The position numbers were made by a program, and so were the translations under genes. A stretch of 64,000 nucleotides of DNA from Nonomuraea soli (GTDB taxonomy: Bacteria > Actinomycetota > Actinomycetes > Streptosporangiales > Streptosporangiaceae), in contig NZ_JACDUR010000005.1 in the NCBI RefSeq assembly GCF_013761175.1, forward strand, positions 964,970-1,028,969, in the 5' to 3' direction. This document shows, piece after piece, positions 32,721 through 40,535 of the stretch. Every line of letters starts with the position of its first letter. Positions within the stretch are counted from its first letter, which is position 1. The notes beneath the pieces are model-generated. The model saw only the letters and a list, made by a program, of their open reading frames with translations. It was not told where the DNA came from and made no database searches.

Positions 32721-33361
32721 GCCCCGTCTTCGGGCACGGACGGCTGCGGCTGTACCTGCTCAAGCTGCTGGAGGAGAGCCCGCGCCACGGGTACGAGGTG
32801 ATCAGGCTGCTCCAGGACAGGTTCCTGGGCGTCTACTCCCCCTCCCCCGGCACGATCTACCCGCGCCTGGCCAGGCTGGAGGAGGAGGGCCTGGTCACCC
32901 ACGAGGTGATCGACGGCAAGAAGGTCTTCTCCCTGACCGACAAGGGACGCGCCGAGCTGCACGCGCGCCTCGACGAGCTGGCCGACCTGGAGCAGAGCCT
33001 GACCGAATCGGTGCAGGACATCGCCCGCGAGGTCAAGGAGGACGTGCGCTCGACCGTGCGCTCGCTGCGCGAGGAGCTCACGCAGGCGGCCAAGGACGTG
33101 CGCCCGCCCGACCTGTCGAGGAGCTGGACCCACTGGCAGGAGCGCGACTGGCGGCAGACCTGGGCCAGGGTGTGGTCGACGTTCGGCGACGCTCCGGAGA
33201 ACCGCGCGGAGCTCGACGCCGCCCTGGGCGAGGTGCTGGCCGACTTCGTGGCGCAGGTGCGCCAGGAGGCCTCGGCGGGCAACCTGACCCGGCAGTCGCT
33301 GGAGCAGTGCCGCGCCGTCCTCGACGACGCGTCGACGAAGATCCGCGATCAGCTCCGATAG
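32717..33361 (+). CDS. PadR-family transcriptional regulator
   Basis: The N-terminal winged helix is classic PadR: LRLYLLKLLEESPRHGYEVIRLLQDRF, then SPGTIYPRLARLEEEGLVTHEVIDGKKVFSLTDKGRAEL. The C-terminal 110 residues are helical with charged coiled-coil character (EDVRSTVRSLREELTQAA) for dimerisation. The 214-aa length suits the PadR-s2 group. It likely represses its own operon through the operator at 31882. Its 3' end overlaps the convergent MpaB gene by 13 nt. Confidence 0.9.
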   Translation: MSPVFGHGRLRLYLLKLLEESPRHGYEVIRLLQDRFLGVYSPSPGTIYPRLARLEEEGLVTHEVIDGKKVFSLTDKGRAELHARLDELADLEQSLTESVQDIAREVKEDVRSTVRSLREELTQAAKDVRPPDLSRSWTHWQERDWRQTWARVWSTFGDAPENRAELDAALGEVLADFVAQVRQEASAGNLTRQSLEQCRAVLDDASTKIRDQLR

Positions 33362-34146
33362 GCCGCCCGGCGTGCCCGGTAGGCGATGGGCATGTAGCGC
33401 AGCCGTTCGGGAAGCCTCGGCGTCACGGCCGCGACCGACCGGCCCAGCGCCAGTAACCGCCGCTCCTGCCGTACGGACCACGACAGGCCCAGCTTCTTGC
33501 GTACGGCGGGCGGCAGGGTGCCTACGGTGACGAACTGGTTGAACTCACCCGAGGCCATTCCGAACGGCCGCCATAACGCCCGGGGCAGCCCCGCGGGAGC
33601 GGGGGTGGCCTTGAGGGCGGCCAGCACCTCCAGCGCGGTCGGGTGCGCTTCGAGCCGGTCGGCGACCATGCGGTCGAAGTAGACCCAGAACGCCTCCAGG
33701 TCGGCGGGCACCTCGCGCTCCGGCACCTGGAGGATGTCGCCGAGCAGCATGAACTCCTCGTACAGCCGGGCCGTGTCGACGGGCCCGCCGAAGATCCGCT
33801 GAACGGCCAGGAATCGTTCGAAGAGCGTCAGGTGCACCCAGGCCCACGCCTCGCCGTTCAGCGCGTGGTAGGCGCGGCCCTGCTCGTCGATCCCGCTGAT
33901 CGGGCGGTGCAACTCGCGCAGGCGCGCCCCCTCGGCGGGGCCGTCGGCGTAGACCCACTTCTGCACCGAGGTGAGGGTGCGGTTGAGCCGGCCCCAGGGG
34001 TCGCTCTTGTAGTCGGAGTGCTCCCGCACGGCGGCGCCGACGGCCGGATGCATGGTCTGCAGGATCAGTGCGCTTCCGGCGGCGAGCAGGTTGCGGTACT
34101 CCCCGGCCAGGTCCCATTGGACCGAGCCGGGCCCGAAGGTCTGCAT
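33349..34146 (-). CDS. MpaB/Lcp-type oxygenase (DUF2236)
   Basis: A 265-aa protein of the ER-bound oxygenase MpaB/rubber-oxygenase family: PGSVQWDLAGEYRNLLAAGSALILQTMHPAVGAAVREHSDY near the start is the family segment, with conserved His, and WVHLTLFERFLAVQRI follows in the middle. Members bind heme and oxidise lipids or polyisoprenoids. There is no signal peptide, unlike secreted Lcp. It follows an MDR dehydrogenase by 15 nt and probably shares its operon. Confidence 0.85.
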   Translation of the reverse strand: MQTFGPGSVQWDLAGEYRNLLAAGSALILQTMHPAVGAAVREHSDYKSDPWGRLNRTLTSVQKWVYADGPAEGARLRELHRPISGIDEQGRAYHALNGEAWAWVHLTLFERFLAVQRIFGGPVDTARLYEEFMLLGDILQVPEREVPADLEAFWVYFDRMVADRLEAHPTALEVLAALKATPAPAGLPRALWRPFGMASGEFNQFVTVGTLPPAVRKKLGLSWSVRQERRLLALGRSVAAVTPRLPERLRYMPIAYRARRAAYRS

Positions 34147-34161
34147 GCCATAAGTATTCGC

Positions 34162-35121
34162 TTACTCGATGCTGAAGACAACCTTCCCGAAAAGGTCACC
34201 GCCGGCCATCGCGGCGAAGCCGTCCGCGGCCTGCGTCAACGGCAGCACCCGGTCGATGAGCGGGCGCACGCCGGTCTGCTCCAGGAAGACCGCCAGGCGC
34301 CGCAGCTGGTCGCGGGTGCCCATGGTGGAGCCGACGACCGACAGCTGCAGGAAGAAGACGCGGTTGAGGTCGGCCGGCGGCACGGCGCCGCTGGTCGCAC
34401 CCGAGACGACGATCCGCCCGCCGGGACGCAGCGACTTCAGCGAGTGGTCCCAGGTGGCCTGGCCGACGGTCTCCATGACCGCGTCGACCCGCTCGGGAAG
34501 CCGCGCGCCCGGCTCGAAGACCTGGTCCGCGCCGAGTTCCAGCGCCCTCGAGCGTTTCTCCTCCGACCTGGAGGTCGCCCACACCCGGAAGCCGCCGGCG
34601 CGGCCGAGGGCGATCAGCGCGGTGGCCACGCCACCGCCCGCGCCCTGGACGAGGACGGTCGAGCCCGGCTCGAGCCCGGCCTTGTCGAACAGCATGCGGT
34701 AGGCGGTCAGCCATGCGGTGGGCAGGCAGGCGGCCTGCTCGAAGCTGAGCGCGGCGGGCTTGGGCACGAGGTTGCGCCGGGGCACGGCGACCCGCTCGGC
34801 GAAGGTGCCGTCGTGCGTCTCCGACAGCAGGCTCCGGCGCGGGTCGAGCGTCTCGTCGGGTCCCGAGCCGATCACCGAGTGCACGATGACCTCGTTGCCG
34901 TCCTCGTCGAGCCCCGAGGCGTCGCAGCCGAGCACGATCGGCAGCCGGTCCTGCCGGATGCCGACGCCCTTGAGGGTCCAGAGATCGTGATGGTTGAGTG
35001 CGGCGGCCTTCACCGTGACGGTGGTCCACCCGTCGGGAGTCTTGGGCTCCGGATGCTCACCCAGGGTCAGCCCGGCCAGGGGGTTGTCGGGATCGGTCTG
35101 TGTGGCGGTTACGGCGAACAT
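34162..35121 (-). CDS. Zinc-less MDR oxidoreductase (quinone-reductase-like)
   Basis: A 319-aa medium-chain dehydrogenase. The NADPH-binding motif is VLVQGAGGGVATALIALGRAGG, and the N-terminal GroES-like domain (LNHHDLWTLKGVG) lacks the structural-zinc cysteines. That makes it a quinone-reductase or enoyl-reductase type rather than an alcohol dehydrogenase. It lies between a membrane protein (9-nt gap upstream) and the MpaB oxygenase, in one operon on the minus strand. Confidence 0.88.
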   Translation of the reverse strand: MFAVTATQTDPDNPLAGLTLGEHPEPKTPDGWTTVTVKAAALNHHDLWTLKGVGIRQDRLPIVLGCDASGLDEDGNEVIVHSVIGSGPDETLDPRRSLLSETHDGTFAERVAVPRRNLVPKPAALSFEQAACLPTAWLTAYRMLFDKAGLEPGSTVLVQGAGGGVATALIALGRAGGFRVWATSRSEEKRSRALELGADQVFEPGARLPERVDAVMETVGQATWDHSLKSLRPGGRIVVSGATSGAVPPADLNRVFFLQLSVVGSTMGTRDQLRRLAVFLEQTGVRPLIDRVLPLTQAADGFAAMAGGDLFGKVVFSIE

Positions 35122-35130
35122 GTCGGCAAT

Positions 35131-36021
35131 CTACTTGAGCCGGACCCGGATGCCCTCGATTGCCTGGGTCACCCAGTCGCCGGGTCCCGACGCGCCGATC
35201 GAGAGCCCGTCGCGGCACAGGTAGGTGAAGCGGCCGCGCGCCTCGATCAGCACCGACGGCGGGCGCGGGTTCGCGCGGCACACCGGGGTGGGCACCAGGA
35301 CCACCGTCGGCCCGTCCGGAGGACCGAACCACAGCTGGGGTCCCGCCGGCTCCCTGTTCCATCCGGACTCCCCCGGCTCGGCCAGGCGCAGCGGCTTCCT
35401 GGCCGACAGCACCAGGAACCCATCGTCCGTCACCTTGCCGGTCAGGTTGCGCGCCCAGGTCATGCGCTGCTCGAAGGTCAGCCCCTGTGACCGGTCGTAC
35501 AGGGCCAGGCGCCAGTCGCCGAACGCGAACAGCAGCACCTGCCCGGAGCCGCCGCCCGGCTGCCGTGGCCACAGGGTGACGTTGCCGGTCAGGTCGCGCA
35601 GCGCCTGGCCGCCCCTGCTCACCTCGGCCTGGCCCTCGTAGGGGGCGATCAGCTGGCGGTACTGCGTCATCTCGCCGTCGAGCCAGCCGCCCAGCATCGG
35701 CCGCACGCCCATCGCGGCCAGGCCCAGCTGACGGGGGTAGCGCACCTCGGCCTGCGTGCCGTCGGGGAAGACCACGTCGATGATCTCGTCGTCGCCGTCG
35801 CGGCGGGCCTCGGGGTTGACGACGTTCGGCGTCGTCACCCTGGACGCCGTCGGGGCCGGCGTCGGGCTCGCCTTCGGCTCCGCGGGCCCGGAACCGCGCG
35901 TCGCCAGGAGGCCGATCACCACGACGACCGCCGGCACCAGGAGCAGCGCGGCACCGAGGCGCCGCCTGCGGCCCTTGCTGCCCTTGCTGCCCGCCTCGAT
36001 GACGTCGAACGGCTCGCTCAC
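35131..36021 (-). CDS. Single-pass membrane protein, hypothetical
   Basis: Not recognised. The protein has a short basic N-terminus (KGRRRR), one transmembrane helix (about residues 22-41), a Pro/Thr linker (PSPTPAPTASRVTT) and a large external domain with beta strands and a Cys pair (VCRANPRP ... YLCRDG), typical of type II membrane proteins in actinomycetes. It is the first gene of a three-gene operon with the MDR and MpaB proteins, so it may recruit or sense in the same pathway, but this is a guess. Confidence 0.65.
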   Translation of the reverse strand: MSEPFDVIEAGSKGSKGRRRRLGAALLLVPAVVVVIGLLATRGSGPAEPKASPTPAPTASRVTTPNVVNPEARRDGDDEIIDVVFPDGTQAEVRYPRQLGLAAMGVRPMLGGWLDGEMTQYRQLIAPYEGQAEVSRGGQALRDLTGNVTLWPRQPGGGSGQVLLFAFGDWRLALYDRSQGLTFEQRMTWARNLTGKVTDDGFLVLSARKPLRLAEPGESGWNREPAGPQLWFGPPDGPTVVLVPTPVCRANPRPPSVLIEARGRFTYLCRDGLSIGASGPGDWVTQAIEGIRVRLK

Positions 36022-36098
36022 GCCGCCAGTTCAGTTGAGGTGGGACCTCGCGCGCAAGGGTCCAGATCTGGCGAAATCGTCACGAAATCCGAACCTGA

Positions 36099-37544
36099 TC
36101 ACCAGGCGGCCTGGTTGACGCCTCCCTCGGACGAAAGGCGCACCTCCTGGCCGACGAGCTCGCGCCCGAGGGCGTCGGCGATCAGGTCCGCCTGCCGTAC
36201 CAGAGCATGAGCACGCCGGCCGTCCGGCAGGTCCACGATCAGGATGCCCTTGTCGGGACGGCCCTCGCGGTCGTGCGCGACCGTGTAGCCGGCGACGGTG
36301 GCGGGCCCCTCGTGCACGTCGGCGATCGGCACCGGATCGGCGACGAAGACCGGGACGCCGTCGGAGCGATCCGTGCCGGGCTCGCTGGACCACACCGCGT
36401 AGGCGTGCTTGGTCAGGTGCATGCCGACGCCGGTGACCAGGCCGTGCCCGCCGTCCCGCAGCAGGGCGGCCATGGTGGCCGTGGAGTGCAGCACGTAGCA
36501 GCTCGACGGACCTCCGGCGTACGGCAGGCCGCCGGTCACGGTGAGCCCCCGCCGGTCCAGCGGGTCGAGCCCGAGCGTGTCGCAGGCCTGCCGCAGGGCG
36601 ATGGCGAAGCAGCTGTAGAGGTCGAGCGCGTTCATGTCGTCCAGGCCCAGCCCCGCGCGTTCGAAGGCGGCACGCGCCGCGTGGCCGAGGGCCTCGCTGG
36701 CGCCGAGCTCCGGGCGGGCCGCCACCTCCCAGGTGTCCTCGGCATAGGCCCAGCCGCGCAGGTAGATCCGCTGGTCGCGGGGGACGTTGAGGCGGTCGGC
36801 GAGTCCGGCGCTGGCCAGGACGAGCGCGGCGGCCTGGTCGACCTCGATGACCGCGACCGTGTTCCTGGTGTACGGCCAGCCGACGAAACGGTTGGCGGCG
36901 GTGGGGGTGGCCAGCTCTTGGGGAGTCATGACCTTGCGGCGCCACGCATGACGGTTGGCGGCGGCCACCTCGGTCATGGGGGCCATCATCTCGCCCCTGT
37001 CCAGCATTTCTTCTTTTAGATCGAGATTTCTGGATTTGCGACGAGCCGTCTCCATGATCGCGTACGTGTGCACCGGCATGAACAGCTCATGCGCGATCTC
37101 GCTGGCATGCGGCGGGCGTTCCCAGCCGTAGGGCGGCTTGGGATGGGCCGCATGACTCCACGGCACATGTTCACCCCTGTGCCGGTAGGCCCGCCGGGTC
37201 GCCAGGGCCTCCGCTCCGACCACCAGCGCGGCCTCCAGCTCCCCCCGCGCGATGCGGGCGGCCGCCTCACCGATGAGCAGCTGCGGTGCCGTACCACTGA
37301 CCTTCGAGTAGACGCGGTGGCTCGGGTCGGCGCCGAGCCGCCGGGCCAGGCGGTCGGCGGGCGCGTCGTACTGCCAGGAGTCGCTGTAGACGATCTGGAT
37401 CGAGTCCAGCCGGTGCAGCGGCAGCCGCGCCTCGCGGGCCGCCTCCCTGGCCACCAGTTCCCAGAGATCCAGGGGCTCGGGTCCGGGTTGCTCGCGAACG
37501 GTGTGCTGGGCCACACCGATGAGACAGGGGGTGCGAGGATCCAT
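36099..37544 (-). CDS. Thiolase-like protein lacking the usual nucleophilic cysteine
   Basis: The 481-aa protein has the thiolase fold of the acetyl-CoA acetyltransferase-like group: PCLIGVAQHTVRE at the N-terminus, GELEAALVVGAEAL after the first half, and a C-terminal GGPSSCYVLHSTATMAALLRDGG. In thiolases the nucleophilic Cys lies in a C-S-G or C-N-S-type motif just before this helix; here the segment reads YSKVSGTAPQLLIGEAA with no Cys. Thiolase-like proteins of this subgroup are known in actinobacteria, and activity is uncertain. ATG 37544 has no clear ribosome site; the mRNA may be nearly leaderless. Confidence 0.8.
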   Translation of the reverse strand: MDPRTPCLIGVAQHTVREQPGPEPLDLWELVAREAAREARLPLHRLDSIQIVYSDSWQYDAPADRLARRLGADPSHRVYSKVSGTAPQLLIGEAAARIARGELEAALVVGAEALATRRAYRHRGEHVPWSHAAHPKPPYGWERPPHASEIAHELFMPVHTYAIMETARRKSRNLDLKEEMLDRGEMMAPMTEVAAANRHAWRRKVMTPQELATPTAANRFVGWPYTRNTVAVIEVDQAAALVLASAGLADRLNVPRDQRIYLRGWAYAEDTWEVAARPELGASEALGHAARAAFERAGLGLDDMNALDLYSCFAIALRQACDTLGLDPLDRRGLTVTGGLPYAGGPSSCYVLHSTATMAALLRDGGHGLVTGVGMHLTKHAYAVWSSEPGTDRSDGVPVFVADPVPIADVHEGPATVAGYTVAHDREGRPDKGILIVDLPDGRRAHALVRQADLIADALGRELVGQEVRLSSEGGVNQAAW

Positions 37545-37558
37545 GGCGCAATCTAACC

Positions 37559-37574
37559 AGAACATTATTCGAGT
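37559..37574. promoter_or_regulatory. Operator-like motif upstream of the thiolase-like gene
   Basis: AGAACATTATTCGAGT lies 15-30 nt upstream of the ATG and matches 14 of 16 bases of the SDR-promoter motif at 20100-20115. The rest of the 277-nt divergent gap is AT-richer than its surroundings and also holds a palindrome GTTATT-TC-AATAAC at 37666-37679. Confidence 0.45.
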
Positions 37575-37821
37575 GGCTATTGTTCACTTTGTTGCGCCTG
37601 TTTCTCGTGAGATTTTCCAGCCCCTCCTACCTGCGGAAATGCTTTCTCGGAATATATGCGCTCTGGTTATTTCAATAACAGGATGGAACCGTCCCAGACT
37701 TTTTCACGTCGTTTCATGGATTTCCGGGAGCGCCTTTCGTTAGCGTCTCGCTCGTTTTCCTGGCCCATCCGGGGCGACAGTCCCCCGCTCTGGGCCGCCG
37801 AGAACTGGAAGGAGCTCCACC

Positions 37822-38934
37822 ATGTCCCGAGCAAGGAAGGCACTGGGCGTCGCGATCCCTCTCGCGGCCCTCAGCGGTCTGGTCAGCCTGCCCGCCGCCA
37901 ACGCCGGCGCGTCGGCCGACGACGTCGTCTCCGCCGCGGCGAAGACGACCACCAGCGGTTCGGCGGTCTCGTTCTGGACCCCCGACAAACTGCGCAAGGC
38001 CGAGAACGCCGACTACGCCCTCGATGTGACCGGCCGCAGCGGCAAGGCCTCCAACTCCACCCCCGACGGGCCGCCCGGATCCGTGCCCCCGATCGGCCAG
38101 GAGGGCGCCAAGTCGCCCAAGGTCAAGCACGTCAACCTGCCCAACACCGTCGGACGCGTCTTCTTCATCGACGGCAAGGGCGACTGGAAGTACTGCTCGG
38201 CCACCTCGATCCAGGGCAAGTACCGCAACCTGGTGGCCACGTCGGCGCACTGCGTCTACGACACCAAGTACAACCGCTTCCACTCCAACTGGGTGTTCAT
38301 CCCGTCGTACTGGGACGGCAACCAGGCATGGGAGGGCAAGGCCCCGTACGGCATCTACGAGGCCAAGACCTTCAACGCGCACGACGACTTCGTGGTGAAG
38401 GAGGACTACGACTTCGACTACGCGTTCGTCAACGTCTTCAACGGCTACAAGGTCGAGTGGAAGAAGCTGCCCGGCGGCGGCTGGGAGCCGGTCCAGAAGC
38501 TCATCGGCCGACTCGGCGACAACGTCGGCGGCCAGGGCTTCACCTGGAACCGCAGCACCAAGGCCAACGTCTTCTCCTTCGGCTACCCGGCCGGCGAGCA
38601 CCCCGACGGCGACAAGCCGTACACGGGCCGCACGATGAAGTGGTGCTACGGCAAGACGGCTCCGATGCCGGCTGCCGCCAAGTTCCGCATCGAGGAGCAC
38701 GTGGGCTTCAAGTGCAGCTTCACCGCGGGCGCGAGCGGTGGTCCGTTCGTCTACAACTACCGCAACACCTCGCGGACCGGTTACGTCATCGGCGTCAACA
38801 GCGTCGCCTGGGACACCGACGGCAACGACCGGTACGACCACATCTCGTCGCCGTACTTCAACAGCGACACTTACAAGATCTACAAGGCGGCGGCGAACCG
38901 GTGGACCGGTAACCCGCCGAAGTGGACGCCGTAG
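37822..38934 (+). CDS. Secreted trypsin-like serine protease, intact triad
   Basis: A 370-aa protein with a signal peptide (basic N-end, hydrophobic core, AANA at about residue 28). The chymotrypsin-fold triad is visible: His143 in ATSAHC, Asp199 in DFDYAF and Ser305 in GASGGP. Cys pairs support secretion. It starts at ATG 37822 with GGAG 7 nt upstream. It is the first of four tandem homologs and has no repeat insertion. The substrate is unknown. The nearest functional type is an extracellular S1-like peptidase. No Crp site or hairpin leader of the later pair is seen upstream. Confidence 0.88.
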   Translation: MSRARKALGVAIPLAALSGLVSLPAANAGASADDVVSAAAKTTTSGSAVSFWTPDKLRKAENADYALDVTGRSGKASNSTPDGPPGSVPPIGQEGAKSPKVKHVNLPNTVGRVFFIDGKGDWKYCSATSIQGKYRNLVATSAHCVYDTKYNRFHSNWVFIPSYWDGNQAWEGKAPYGIYEAKTFNAHDDFVVKEDYDFDYAFVNVFNGYKVEWKKLPGGGWEPVQKLIGRLGDNVGGQGFTWNRSTKANVFSFGYPAGEHPDGDKPYTGRTMKWCYGKTAPMPAAAKFRIEEHVGFKCSFTAGASGGPFVYNYRNTSRTGYVIGVNSVAWDTDGNDRYDHISSPYFNSDTYKIYKAAANRWTGNPPKWTP

Positions 38935-38947
38935 GCGGCATTTTGAG

Positions 38948-38983
38948 GGCCCGTAAGCGCCTTTCACCGGGCGCTTACGGGCC
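38948..38983 (+). terminator. 14-bp hairpin terminator
   Basis: GGCCCGTAAGCGCC (38948-38961) pairs perfectly with GGCGCTTACGGGCC (38970-38983) over an 8-nt loop, 14 nt after the protease stop. Confidence 0.85.
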
Positions 38984-39075
38984 TTCGGGCATAGTTGCCC
39001 AGATAACGAATCTCGATCCGAGCTGCAATAGTCCAGTTGATCTGGAAAAATCACCCCAGAACGGAAGGTAGTTAC

Positions 39076-40134
39076 ATGATCCCCCGAGTCAGGCACCTAG
39101 CGGCAGCCGCCCTCAGCGGCGCGCTGCTAATGCTGCCTGCCCTCGCCGGGATCGTGCCCGCGTCCGCTTCCGCCGCCGCTCCGGCCAACCGTGTCTTCGC
39201 CATCGACATGGCCAAGACCGACGCCCAGCTGAAGTCGGTGCTCAAGCAGTGGAGCCCGCAGAAGCTCGCCGAGGCCGAGAAGGCCAGCCCGGCCACGCCC
39301 GGCCCCAAGAGCGACGCCGCGGGCTCGGCGGGCAACGGCAAGCCCGTCACCCTCCCCTCCAAGGTCGACCCTCGCGACGTCGAGCCCGCCGCCCCCTCCT
39401 CGGGCGGCGCCCGCACCTTCGGCAAGGTCTTCTTCTCCTTCGGGGACAAGGAGTTCTGGTGCTCGGCCAGCTCGATCGCCGCCAGGAACGGCAGCGTGGT
39501 CGCCACCGCGGGACACTGCGCCTACGACATCCGCACCCTGAAGCCCGCATCCAACTGGATCTTCGTCCCCAACCCCGGCCCCGACGGATCCGCCCCCGAC
39601 GGCATCTACGTCGGCGCGTCGGTCGCCGTCCACGAGCAGTGGCCGTGGACGGGTGACTACGACTACGACTACGCGTTCGTCACGGTGCACCCCGGGATCA
39701 AGTGGGAGAACAAGAACGGCGAGCCGACCCCGGTCTCCGTCGGCAAGCTGCAGGACAACGTGGGCGGCCAGGGGCTGACCATCCTGCGGAAGACGGGGAA
39801 CACGGTGCACGCCTTCGGCTACCCGGCCGGCGCGCAGCCCAACGGCACCCGGCCCTTCGACGGGCGCAGCCTGAAGAGCTGCACCGGGACCACGAGCTGG
39901 ACGAAGTCGCCCAGCTTCATGGTGAAGTACGGGGTGCTGCTGCCGTGCAACTTCACCAGCGGGGTCAGCGGGGGGCCGTGGCTGATGGAGTACAACGCGG
40001 GGACCAGGCTGGGCAAGCTCAACGGGGTGAACAGCCTCACCTGGTACAGCGGGGCCAACGGGGTGTACGACGGGACCTCGTCGCCGTACTTCAACAAGGA
40101 CACCCTCGCGGTGTACCTCGCAGCCGGATCCTGA
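39076..40134 (+). CDS. Secreted trypsin-like serine protease, intact triad (second paralog)
   Basis: A 352-aa paralog of the previous gene with signal peptide (core ALSGALLMLPALAG, cleavage near residue 33). Triad: His147 in TAGHC, Asp198 in DYDYAF and Ser298 in GVSGGP. A loop of Pro/Ser/Ala follows the leader region (residues 65-95). ATG 39076 is preferred to ATG 39037, as the signal peptide then starts normally and GGAAGG precedes it. It is the shortest homolog. It likely arose by duplication with its neighbours; the sequence identity is moderate, so duplication was not recent. Confidence 0.88.
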   Translation: MIPRVRHLAAAALSGALLMLPALAGIVPASASAAAPANRVFAIDMAKTDAQLKSVLKQWSPQKLAEAEKASPATPGPKSDAAGSAGNGKPVTLPSKVDPRDVEPAAPSSGGARTFGKVFFSFGDKEFWCSASSIAARNGSVVATAGHCAYDIRTLKPASNWIFVPNPGPDGSAPDGIYVGASVAVHEQWPWTGDYDYDYAFVTVHPGIKWENKNGEPTPVSVGKLQDNVGGQGLTILRKTGNTVHAFGYPAGAQPNGTRPFDGRSLKSCTGTTSWTKSPSFMVKYGVLLPCNFTSGVSGGPWLMEYNAGTRLGKLNGVNSLTWYSGANGVYDGTSSPYFNKDTLAVYLAAGS

Positions 40135-40147
40135 TCTCCGCACTCCT

Positions 40148-40174
40148 GGGCCTCCTTCAAGGGGGCCCTTTTTT
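40148..40174 (+). terminator. Rho-independent terminator
   Basis: GGGCCTCC (40148-40155) pairs with GGGGGCCC (40161-40168), with one G-U pair and a 5-nt loop, followed by six T. It is 14 nt after the second protease stop. The rest of the 400-nt gap to the next gene holds the Crp-like site and a hairpin leader; the remaining sequence shows nothing else I recognise. Confidence 0.85.
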
Positions 40175-40260
40175 GTCGTAGGACACGGGCTTGTGACGCT
40201 TAGGTAGATCAATAAGCCTAGTTAGACGGGGCCGGTCCCGAATCGGTGCCATGTTCCTCA

Positions 40261-40276
40261 TGTGATCTGAGTCACA
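40261..40276. promoter_or_regulatory. Crp-type site upstream of the first pseudoprotease
   Basis: TGTGATCTGAGTCACA is a perfect TGTGA-N6-TCACA site, the Crp consensus shared by E. coli and actinobacterial Crp (for example Rv3676). It lies 275 nt upstream of the TTG start. A near-identical site is at 42282. Confidence 0.7.
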
Positions 40277-40460
40277 TTTTACTATTCACGCACCGTGTCG
40301 CCTCGCTCACACCCCTCGAGACACTTCCGTAACATTCCCAGCTAGGGCCGCGAAAACGGACATCTCTCGGCGCGGCCTCTGACAGATAACGGCACGGTCA
40401 CGAGGGTAAGCGTGCCTTCCGGATGCTGCGAAGTGGCTTTTACCTGCGAAGATCCCCCGA

Positions 40461-40510
40461 TATGTTCCTTGCTGTCCCTTTACTGACGCATGGGACGCCA
40501 GTTGCGTCCC
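40461..40510 (+). promoter_or_regulatory. Conserved leader with hairpin (copy 1)
   Basis: The block starts TATGTTCCTTGCTGTCCCTT and contains GGGACGC (40492-40498), a 5-nt loop, GCGTCCC (40504-40510). A copy with a covarying stem is at 42502-42551. The hairpin ends 10 nt before AAGGAG, in a position to influence ribosome binding. The initial TATGTT could instead be a -10 box. Confidence 0.55.
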
Positions 40511-40535
40511 ACGACAGAGCAAGGAGCAAGTTCCC

